In this document: in pieces, positions 27,416-34,661 of the stretch
How positions within the stretch are numbered: position 1 is the stretch's first letter
How the letters are laid out: every line of letters starts with the position of its first letter
From: CAIUGU01 sp963819685
GTDB taxonomy: Bacteria > Pseudomonadota > Gammaproteobacteria > Steroidobacterales > Steroidobacteraceae
Direction: 5' to 3'
Assembly (NCBI GenBank): GCA_963819685.1
Contig: CAWFXI010000009.1
Coordinates: forward strand, 248,001 to 312,000
DNA: 64,000 nt
Notes under the pieces: model-generated
Seen by the model: the letters and a program-made list of their open reading frames with translations, nothing else
Told to the model about the DNA's origin: nothing
Database searches by the model: none
Translations under genes and position numbers: made by a program

Positions 27416-28436
27416 TCAAGCTACGTGTTCGAGCCGGTTTGGATGTTGCAGAGGCGATGATGGCGTCGGTGACAGCAACGCCGTGAACCATCTGCGCGTA
27501 CGGAATGGGGTAGGGCGCTCCTCCCGATGCAGCCTGCGCGAAGGCTTCGAGTTCTGCCCGATTGACGTCGAAGACGGGTACATCGTAGGCAACCGCATCG
27601 CCCTTCACTGGCTGAATGACATAGTTGCCAAACAGTCCGGCACGGCGATGCTGCGATGACTGGCCGGCCACATGGGTTGAGCCGCCGAGCAGGGCCATCG
27701 CTTTCGAACCGTAGACCTGGAAGCGGAAAGTGCCAGCCGTCGCCATCATCGTGCCGAGATAGGCGGACATGCCGGCCTTCATGCGGAACAGGACCGACGT
27801 CGTATCGTCATTGTTGCCGGGTACTGCACGGCGGAAGCTCTGGCAGAAGACGTTGTCCACGTCACCGAACAGGTCGATCAGGCCATCAACGGCATGCACG
27901 CCCATCGGAAACAGACCGCCCAGCGGCGCCTGCTCGCTGCTGCCACGCCAGGCGTTGGCGGCCAGGGTGAGGCCATTCGGTCCGGACATCGTGCATTCGG
28001 CATGCAGGATGGTGCCCAGTTCACCAGAGGCAATGCGCTGTTTGAGATCGATCCACGACGGGTGAAAACGGCGGTTGTAGCCGAGGCCCAGTGTCACACC
28101 CGCGGCACGCACGGCTGCGACAGCGCGCTCGGCACTGGCCTTGGACATGACGAACGGCTTTTCGCAGAACACATGCTTGCCCGCGGCCGCTGCAGCGACG
28201 ATTTGATCGGCATGACCCGCGGGAGGAGTCGCGAGCACTACGCCGTCGATGTCCGGGTTCGCGAGTAACGCTTCAAAGCTGTCGGCAAGTTGCAGATGGT
28301 GCTTTGCCGCCAGATCCTGATCCTGTTGCGATCGGGAACGGGTAAAAGCGGCGACAAAACGCACGCCTTCACTCCCCTCGACCGAGTCGACCAGAGTGCC
28401 CCCCCACCAACCCAGTCCGGCGATTCCCAGCTTCAT
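27416..28436 (-). CDS. Gfo/Idh/MocA-family NAD(P)-dependent oxidoreductase
   Basis: About 340 residues. Rossmann start KLGIAGLGWWGGTLVDSV, then VVLATPPAGHADQIVAAAAAGKHVFCEKPF with the conserved Glu-Lys-Pro motif, and GYNRRFHPSWIDLK. Near the C-terminus one extra C (about 27440) sends the raw frame into the next gene. Removing it gives SKRLEHVA and a TGA at 27416-27418, leaving a proper gap and ribosome site before the EboE-like gene. Acts on a sugar or cyclitol-like substrate; first gene of the operon. Confidence 0.88.
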
Positions 28437-28505
28437 GATCTATAACCCTTTATTTGCTTTCAGCCAGCGTCTTGAGCGACCTTGCCGCCGCTCACGCCAA
28501 TTCAT

Positions 28506-28519
28506 TATTATCGATAATA
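28506..28519. promoter_or_regulatory. Candidate GntR operator (palindrome)
   Basis: TATTATCGATAATA is a perfect 14-bp palindrome in the AT-rich divergent gap between the GntR gene and its likely target operon. Size, symmetry and place suit a GntR/FCD dimer site, but no experimental match is claimed. Confidence 0.5.
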
Positions 28520-28643
28520 TATGAATATTCGAAAGAAAATCGATATAAATTACAGCGTAGCGACAGCAAAGTCGTAACCGCAAGGGCGACTCCACGCGTG
28601 GAGTCGATCATGTGCTTTCGTGGACCCTGCTTGGGAGATTACC

Positions 28644-29345
28644 GTGAAGCGACCGGATGATGCGGGCGAGGGCGGCAAGAAAGTCGCGGTGACACTCAGT
28701 ACGTCCGTTTATCTCGAGCTGCGCGCCGATATCGTAGCTGGCCGGATCAGGCCCGGCACGAAGCTGCGCGTGGAAGCGTTGAGTCACCGGTTCAATATAG
28801 CAAGCAGCCCCATTCGTGAGGCGCTGAACCGGCTGGTGTCGGAGGGCTTTGTCCTGCTCGAGGAGCAGAAGGGTTTCCATGTCGCACCCGTCAGCGAAAG
28901 TGAACTCAAGGAACTCGTGACGGCGCGGTGCTGGATCGACGGCGCCGCCGTGAACGAATCAATCCGCGCCCATGACGTCGCGTGGGAAGAAGGTCTGGTG
29001 CTCGCGCTGCATCGACTGTCGCGAGTCAGTCGCTGGATCACTGCGGAGCCGCCGACACCGGACCCGGAATGGGAGCGGCTGCATCGCGAGTTTCATCTGG
29101 CGCTGGTGGCGGGGTGCGGTTCGCGCTGGATCAAGCGCATTTCCGAGCAGCTGTTCGATGCGGCGGAGCGCTACCGCCTGCTGGCTGCTGAGCAGATTCC
29201 CGAACGCAATGAACTCGATGAGCATCGAGCCATCGTCGATGCCTGCCTGGCACGCAAGCCGCTGGAAGCCGTCAAGCTGCTGGAAGGACACTACGGCAAG
29301 ACATTCGCCGTCATCATGGACTCGAGCAACGCACCGGAGGACTAG
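28644..29345 (+). CDS. GntR-family regulator with FCD effector domain
   Basis: 233 residues from GTG 28644, which has GGGAG 6 bases upstream; an in-frame GTG at 28620 is the alternative. The winged helix (about 15-80: YLELRADIVAGRIRPGTKLRVEALSHRFNIASSPIREALNRLVSEG) is followed by the all-helical FCD domain with likely metal-binding His/Asp residues in HREFHLALV, DEHRAIVDA and EGHYGKT. Divergent from the Gfo/Idh-EboE-HIBADH-cupin operon, so it most likely senses that pathway's substrate. Its TAG stop is part of the CTAG flank of the adjacent palindromic element. Confidence 0.9.
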   Translation: MKRPDDAGEGGKKVAVTLSTSVYLELRADIVAGRIRPGTKLRVEALSHRFNIASSPIREALNRLVSEGFVLLEEQKGFHVAPVSESELKELVTARCWIDGAAVNESIRAHDVAWEEGLVLALHRLSRVSRWITAEPPTPDPEWERLHREFHLALVAGCGSRWIKRISEQLFDAAERYRLLAAEQIPERNELDEHRAIVDACLARKPLEAVKLLEGHYGKTFAVIMDSSNAPED

Positions 29346-29510
29346 GAGCCTGTCCGAGTAATCTGGATCATGACGAGGGTGTGGCACAGCGAGCTATTTT
29401 CTGCGATCGTTTTCGGCGCATAGTGGTGACTATGTAACGAAAAGGATCGCAGAAAAGAGCCGCTGTGGTGCAGCCGCAGTCGATTCATGATTACTCGGAC
29501 AGGCTCCTAG
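29342..29510. repeat. CTAG-flanked 161-bp palindromic element (MITE-like)
   Basis: Between CTAG at 29342-29345 and CTAG at 29507-29510 lie 161 bases ending in perfect inverted repeats GAGCCTGTCCGAGTAAT. Further in, the arms again match (CACAGCG, TTTTCTGCGATC, TTTTCG) and the centre is CATAGT-GGTG-ACTATG, so the whole piece is one imperfect palindrome. Termini of this style and a CTAG target recall IS5-group insertion sequences; no transposase is present. The flanking CTAG copies provide the TAG stop of both convergent neighbours. Confidence 0.8.
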
Positions 29511-30769
29511 GCCTGGCGTTTTACCCACGTGCGTCGCATCGGCTTCAGCACGAACATCGCCAGCGCGGCGGCAAGCAGATCCAGCCCGCTCACGATCAGA
29601 AACACCGGTGTCCATGACCCGGTGCTCTCAAACACGAGTGAAGCCAGCGGTCCACCGAACACCGACGCCACGGCGATCGATATCAGCAGGAATCCCAGGT
29701 TGGTGGCCTGGTGCTTCGGCCCGAACATGTCGGCCTGCGTAGCCGGGAACAATGAGAAGATTTCCCCCCAACCCAGGAACACGATGGCGGACAACACGAC
29801 AAACAACGCCGGGTTTTTCCCCACGAGCATCAGCAGCACGATGGAGATGGCTTCCATCGTAAACGCGAGCGCCATCGTGTTCTCCCGGCCGATGTGGTCG
29901 GAGATCCAGCCGAACAGGGGGCGTGTAAAACCATTGGCGATGCGATCGAGGGTCAGCGCGAGGGGGAGGGCCGATACCCCCATGACCAGAACGGTGGGTC
30001 CAATCCCGAAGCTGCGCGCGAAAACGGCAATTTGCGAAATGACCATGAGGCCGCCGGTTCCTACCAGCGTCATCATGGTGAATATCAACCAGAAACCGGG
30101 GGTACGCAGCATTTCCCCAGGCGTGTAGCTGTAGGCGGATGACGATGCAGGACCGGCCGGCACGATATCGCTGGCGGTCCGTTTGCGCATGCCGATGGCT
30201 GCCGCAATGCAAACGACTGCGAGCACAATGCCGTAAATCAGGAGCGCCTGCTGATAGCCGCTCGCCTTGATTGCGGTATCAATCGGGAACGTGGTGACCA
30301 CTGCACCGAATCCATAGCCTGCGGCGGCCATGCCCACCGCGAACCCGCGGCGGTCCGGAAACCACTGGGCTGCGATATCGCTGCCAGCGACGAAGACCAT
30401 CCCTACCCCTATGCCGGTGATGACGCCATAGGTCAGATAAAGCACGGGCAGGCTGGTCGCGAACGCCGACAGCACCCAACCCAGCCCGGTGAGCATGCCG
30501 CCGATTGCAACGAAGCGGCTGACCGACATGCGCTGCAAGAAGTAACCATGCATGGGTCCAAGCCCGCACATGCAGATACTGAAGATCGCTATGGTCACCT
30601 GCAATTGCGAAAGCGAAACGTTCAGGCCTTCGCGCATGGCCGGCACGAACAGCGCCCACACGTATTGCGGACTTGAAACTGCCAGCATTGCGATGACGCT
30701 TAACACCAGTTGTCGGGTGCGGCCAGGGGTCACTGCTACGACAGAAGCGGTCGGGTTTTGTGTGCTCAT
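29507..30769 (-). CDS. MFS transporter, OxlT (oxalate/formate antiporter)-like
   Basis: 420 residues, 12 predicted membrane helices, with the MFS loop motif around WFPDRRGFAVGMAAAGYGFGA and the OxlT-like second half (RPLFGWISDHIGRENTM). Substrates in this branch are small carboxylates. Converges on the GntR gene and probably supplies the substrate of the neighbouring catabolic operon (inference). Its TAG stop is the outer end of the palindromic element. Confidence 0.86.
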   Translation of the reverse strand: MSTQNPTASVVAVTPGRTRQLVLSVIAMLAVSSPQYVWALFVPAMREGLNVSLSQLQVTIAIFSICMCGLGPMHGYFLQRMSVSRFVAIGGMLTGLGWVLSAFATSLPVLYLTYGVITGIGVGMVFVAGSDIAAQWFPDRRGFAVGMAAAGYGFGAVVTTFPIDTAIKASGYQQALLIYGIVLAVVCIAAAIGMRKRTASDIVPAGPASSSAYSYTPGEMLRTPGFWLIFTMMTLVGTGGLMVISQIAVFARSFGIGPTVLVMGVSALPLALTLDRIANGFTRPLFGWISDHIGRENTMALAFTMEAISIVLLMLVGKNPALFVVLSAIVFLGWGEIFSLFPATQADMFGPKHQATNLGFLLISIAVASVFGGPLASLVFESTGSWTPVFLIVSGLDLLAAALAMFVLKPMRRTWVKRQA

Positions 30770-30928
30770 CCGCCAAATCTACATGATTGCCCATCGAGTC
30801 GTCTCGTTTCGCGTGATGCCATTGTCCACCCGGGGGTTTTGTGCACCTGCGATGCGGCGAATGGCGGATGTGGGCTACACTGCCGCCCGCGGCGCTTCGC
30901 GCCCGGACTTTGGAATCACCCGACACAC

Positions 30929-31645
30929 GTGAAGCCGCCCCAGGAAAACCGCTCCTCACGAACGCTTTCGCCCTTGCGCGTACTGGCCTACCGGTTCGTG
31001 GCCCTGGTCGGCGCCGGCATCATCGAGATTCTGTGGCGGACCTGTCGCGTCACCGTCCTTAGTGAAGAGCGGCTCGACTCGGAACTGAAGAGCAACGGCG
31101 CCATTATCCTGGCGTTCTGGCACTGCCACCTCGTAATGCTGGCGCGATACCTTGTTGTAAAGCGCTCTGCCGGCCTCAGACTCGGGTTCGTCATCAGTCC
31201 CTCGGTCGATGGCGAAGCGGCTGCGATGCTGGCCCGGCTGCACCATGGAAACGTCATTCGTGGCTCAAGCAACTACACCGGCTCGCGCGCCGCGCGACAC
31301 ATGATTCGCGCCGTGAATGAAGGCATTTCCCCTGCGATTACGCCAGACGGACCCACCGGCCCGCGGTTTGAGTTCAAGCCCGGTGCGCTGTTCGTATCGC
31401 AGCTGACCGGCAAACCGGTGATCCCCTTAAGTTACGCGGCTGCACCGGCATACCAGCTCAGGACATGGGACCGGTTCGTGCTCCCCGTGCCTTTTTCGCG
31501 CGTTGTCATCGCGGTAGGGAAGCCGGTCCTGGTACCCCGCGAAACCAGCTCGGAAGGCCTCGAAGAATTCCGCACGGAGATACAACAGCAGATGCTTGAG
31601 CTGTACCGGCAGGCGGCGGAGGAACTTGCGCGCGTGCGGCAATGA
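30929..31645 (+). CDS. DUF374-type lysophospholipid/lipid A acyltransferase-like protein
   Basis: 238 residues from GTG 30929. One membrane-associated helix near the N-terminus, then the family motifs AFWHCHLVML (active-site His), VISPSVDGE, VIRGSSNYTGSRAARHMI and ITPDGPTGPR. These resemble LPLAT/DUF374 acyltransferases that work on lipid A or phospholipids. No strong Shine-Dalgarno; internal starts are possible. Precedes GT2, LAB_N and ArnT-like genes, consistent with an envelope-lipid modification cluster. Confidence 0.82.
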   Translation: MKPPQENRSSRTLSPLRVLAYRFVALVGAGIIEILWRTCRVTVLSEERLDSELKSNGAIILAFWHCHLVMLARYLVVKRSAGLRLGFVISPSVDGEAAAMLARLHHGNVIRGSSNYTGSRAARHMIRAVNEGISPAITPDGPTGPRFEFKPGALFVSQLTGKPVIPLSYAAAPAYQLRTWDRFVLPVPFSRVVIAVGKPVLVPRETSSEGLEEFRTEIQQQMLELYRQAAEELARVRQ

Positions 31646-31706
31646 GCAGGCCTGATTGACGATCCGCTATACTTTTAGGGCTTGGGGTCCTCCGGAAAAC
31701 ACTTAC

Positions 31707-32463
31707 GTGGCAGGCACAGAATCCACCGCTTCGACTCTCCCGCGCGTGTCGGTCGTCGTGCCCGTGTGCAATGAAGCCGAGAATGTCGGCACGCTGACGG
31801 ACGAAATCGTCGCCGCGCTGAAGGGCCGCTATCCTTTCGAAGTGATCTATGTGGACGATGGCAGCAGCGATGCGACACCTGCGGCGGTCATCGCGGCGCG
31901 CCATCGCCTCGGCGAGGATGTGCGCCTGCTACGTCATGCGCAGCGCAGCGGGCAAAGCGCTGCTGTCTGCACCGGGGTTCGAGTGGCGCGAGCGCGACTG
32001 GATTGCAACGCTGGACGGGGACGGCCAGAACGATCCCGCCGATATTCCTGCGCTGCTGGCCGCGGTTGACAAGGCAAGTGACGAACGTCTGCGGCTGGTG
32101 ATGGGCAACCGCACGACGCGTCGCGACACCTGGTTGAGGCGCCTGTCTTCGCGCATTGCCAACGGCGTGCGGGGTAGCATGTTGCGCGATGGCACGCCAG
32201 ATACCGGCTGTGGCATCAAGGTATTCAGCCGCTCGACATTCCTCGAGTTGCCGCGCTTCGATCACATGCATCGCTTTCTGCCGGCGCTGTTCCAGCGTGC
32301 AGGCTCGCGGGTCATTTCAGTGCCTGTGGGTCATCGGCCGCGAACTGCGGGTCGTTCGAAGTACGGACTGCACAATCGGCTGTGGGTGGGCATCGTCGAT
32401 CTGTTCGGGGTCATGTGGATCATCCGCCGCCACCCACCGCCCGTCGCGGCCGCGGAAGAATAA
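31707..32463 (+). CDS. Family 2 glycosyltransferase, DPM1/ArnC-like (frameshift in data)
   Basis: About 251 residues after correction. N-terminal GT-A fold VSVVVPVCNEAENV and VIYVDDGSSDAT, then WIATLDGDGQNDP (metal-binding DXD) and late GRSKYG. One extra base near 31992 splits it; removing it gives VARRDWIATLDGDGQ. It transfers a sugar from a nucleotide donor to polyprenyl phosphate in related proteins. Start taken as GTG 31707 because upstream residues are not family-like. First of a tight GT2-LAB_N-GT83 set. Confidence 0.86.
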
Positions 32464-32486
32464 GGCCTGAACCAGAGGATCCTCAC

Positions 32487-32810
32487 GTGAACAACGTACT
32501 GATACAGGCCTTCGGCGTCACCGTCACACCGTGGAAGCTGGTCGGGTATGTCGGCGTGCTGTTGTTCGCCGGCCGCTGGTTCGTGCAGCTCTTTGCTTCC
32601 CGCTCACAGGGAAGGCCCGTGTTGCCTGCAATGTTCTGGTACATGAGCATTGTTGGCAGTCTGCTGTTGCTGACTTATTTCATTTTCGGTCGCAATGACT
32701 CGGTCGGCGTGCTCTCCAATCTCTTTCCGTTCGCGGTGGCTCTCTACAACCTGTTTCTGCACCGGAAGCATCTCGGCACGCTGCAATCCTCTGCGGAGGG
32801 TGGCGGGTGA
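32487..32810 (+). CDS. LpxB N-terminal-domain (LAB_N) membrane protein
   Basis: 107 residues, three membrane helices. The WFVQLFASRSQGRPVLPAMFWYMSIVGSLLLLTYF segment is characteristic of the free-standing LAB_N domain found beside GT2 and ArnT-like genes. Role in lipid A or polyprenyl-glycan modification is inferred from the constant neighbourhood. GTG start; its stop overlaps the next start by 4 bases. Confidence 0.87.
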   Translation: MNNVLIQAFGVTVTPWKLVGYVGVLLFAGRWFVQLFASRSQGRPVLPAMFWYMSIVGSLLLLTYFIFGRNDSVGVLSNLFPFAVALYNLFLHRKHLGTLQSSAEGGG

Positions 32811-34528
32811 TATCGATGGAGGGCTTCTGGCGCCCGCATCGTCTGGGGTCCGCTGAAATAAAAGTCGACCTCTTCTGGTTGGTCGGACTTGCGCTCGTGA
32901 TGGTCGGTGCGGGACTCGGGATGCGCGACCCCTGGCCGGCGGACGAACCGCGATTTGCGTTGATTGCCCGCGACATGGTGCGGACCGGGCAATGGCTCGT
33001 GCCCATGGTCGGCGGTGACCTGTACCAGGACAAGCCACCCGTGTTCTTCTGGCTCATCGCTTTATGCCTCAAGCTCACCGGCTCATTGCGTGTGGCCTTT
33101 CTCCTGCCCTCGTTGCTGGCCACGGTGGGTTCAGTCGTGCTGGTCTACGATCTTGGCCGTCGACTGTGGAATCGGGAAACGGGCCTTGCGGCCGGCATGG
33201 CGTTGCTGCTGACGATCCAGTTCGTGTGGCAGGGCCGCCAGGCGCAGATCGATGCACTGGAATGTTTCTGGATCACGCTCGGCCTGTATGGACTGCTGCG
33301 CCATCTGCTGCTCGGGCCTGCATGGGGATGGTATGCACTGGGCTGGGCAGCTTCCGGCCTCGGCGTCATCACGAAGGGCGTCGGTTTCCTGCCGCTGCTG
33401 GTGTTGATTCCCTACGCGGTCGTCAGAGCACCGCGATGGCAGCCACGTCCCGTGCAGGCCGGGGGCTGGCGTTGGGCACTGGGACCCCTGGCCTTCCTCG
33501 CAGCCGTGAGCATCTGGCTCGTGCCGATGCTGCTCCTCGCCGCCAGTGACCCGAAGGTCGCGGCGTACCGCGACGAAATCCTGTTTCAACAGACGGTGGA
33601 CCGCTATGCGACTGCATGGCATCACAAGGAGCCCTTCTGGTTCTTCATCGTCAATGTAATTCCCGTGCTGTGGCTGCCATTGACTGCGTTATTGCCGTGG
33701 ACGGTGCCCAGGTGGCGACAGGCGCTGCGCGAAGCCGATCTGCGCGTGCTGCTGCTGCTGTCGTGGAGTGTGCTCGTTGTGGTGTTCTTCTCTATGAGCG
33801 CCGGCAAGCGCGGCGTCTACGTGCTGCCTGCAGTTCCTGCCATGGCACTGGCTACCGCTCCATGGCTGATCGAGCTGACCGGGCGCCGTGGTCCCCAGCG
33901 CGTGCTATTCAGCCTCGCAGGTTTCATTGCCGCCGTTGCCGGTCTTGCCGCGATCTATCTCGCATGGATCGCTCCGGACCAGCGCGTGAAGCTGCTGATG
34001 GAGGAGGGGATCGACGGGGTGGGTCCGCTGGCGACGATCGGTGTCGCCGGAGTGCTTGTGTGTCTGTGGCTCAGGCGCGAAAGAGCACTGCTGACCTACG
34101 GCATGGTGCTGATGATCGTGCTGGTAATCGTCGGTTACTGGATCAACCCGCTCATTGATGCCGAGCGCTCAGGAGCTGCTTTTACGCGCCAGGTGGAGGC
34201 CAGGACGGCTGATGTATCCGAGCTTGGTCTGGTCGCCTACAAGGAGCAGTACCTGATGCAGCTGACACGACCAACCGTCAATTTTGGTCACGCGCGCTGG
34301 CGTGAGTGGGAGCAGGAGGCGGATGACGCTGCGGCCTGGATGGCTGCGGCTCAGGGACGAGGCCTGCTGGTCGACGAATTTGTCCGTGAACGCTGTTTCA
34401 AGGACTCGCCCTTCGTCGAGATCGACCTTGCGAACCGCAAGGAATGGGTCGTTGTCACATCGGGAGCAAGTCCGGACTGCGTGGCGCGGGGTCATCTCGA
34501 CGCGGCGCTTTACTACGCGCCTCCTTGA
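32807..34528 (+). CDS. ArnT/PMT-family polyprenyl-phosphate glycosyltransferase (GT83/GT39)
   Basis: 573 residues, about 12 membrane helices. The first periplasmic loop carries the catalytic-type acidic motif DPWPADEPRFA and the substrate-site YQDKPPVFFW. C-terminal soluble domain follows residue about 440. It moves a sugar from a polyprenyl carrier to lipid A or another periplasmic acceptor. Together with GT2 (carrier loading) and LAB_N it forms a complete small pathway. GTG start at 32807 or ATG at 32816. Confidence 0.9.
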   Translation: MISMEGFWRPHRLGSAEIKVDLFWLVGLALVMVGAGLGMRDPWPADEPRFALIARDMVRTGQWLVPMVGGDLYQDKPPVFFWLIALCLKLTGSLRVAFLLPSLLATVGSVVLVYDLGRRLWNRETGLAAGMALLLTIQFVWQGRQAQIDALECFWITLGLYGLLRHLLLGPAWGWYALGWAASGLGVITKGVGFLPLLVLIPYAVVRAPRWQPRPVQAGGWRWALGPLAFLAAVSIWLVPMLLLAASDPKVAAYRDEILFQQTVDRYATAWHHKEPFWFFIVNVIPVLWLPLTALLPWTVPRWRQALREADLRVLLLLSWSVLVVVFFSMSAGKRGVYVLPAVPAMALATAPWLIELTGRRGPQRVLFSLAGFIAAVAGLAAIYLAWIAPDQRVKLLMEEGIDGVGPLATIGVAGVLVCLWLRRERALLTYGMVLMIVLVIVGYWINPLIDAERSGAAFTRQVEARTADVSELGLVAYKEQYLMQLTRPTVNFGHARWREWEQEADDAAAWMAAAQGRGLLVDEFVRERCFKDSPFVEIDLANRKEWVVVTSGASPDCVARGHLDAALYYAPP

Positions 34529-34661
34529 GCCATGAAGAGCGACTGCAATTTGGGCAATATTTTCTGGCAATACCAGTTACTTACCTTGCGTTCTTGATGA
34601 GCTGTGCCACAATGTCCGTCAGCGCCGCAGGGGCCATGCGCTGCGGCGTTCGATTACTACA

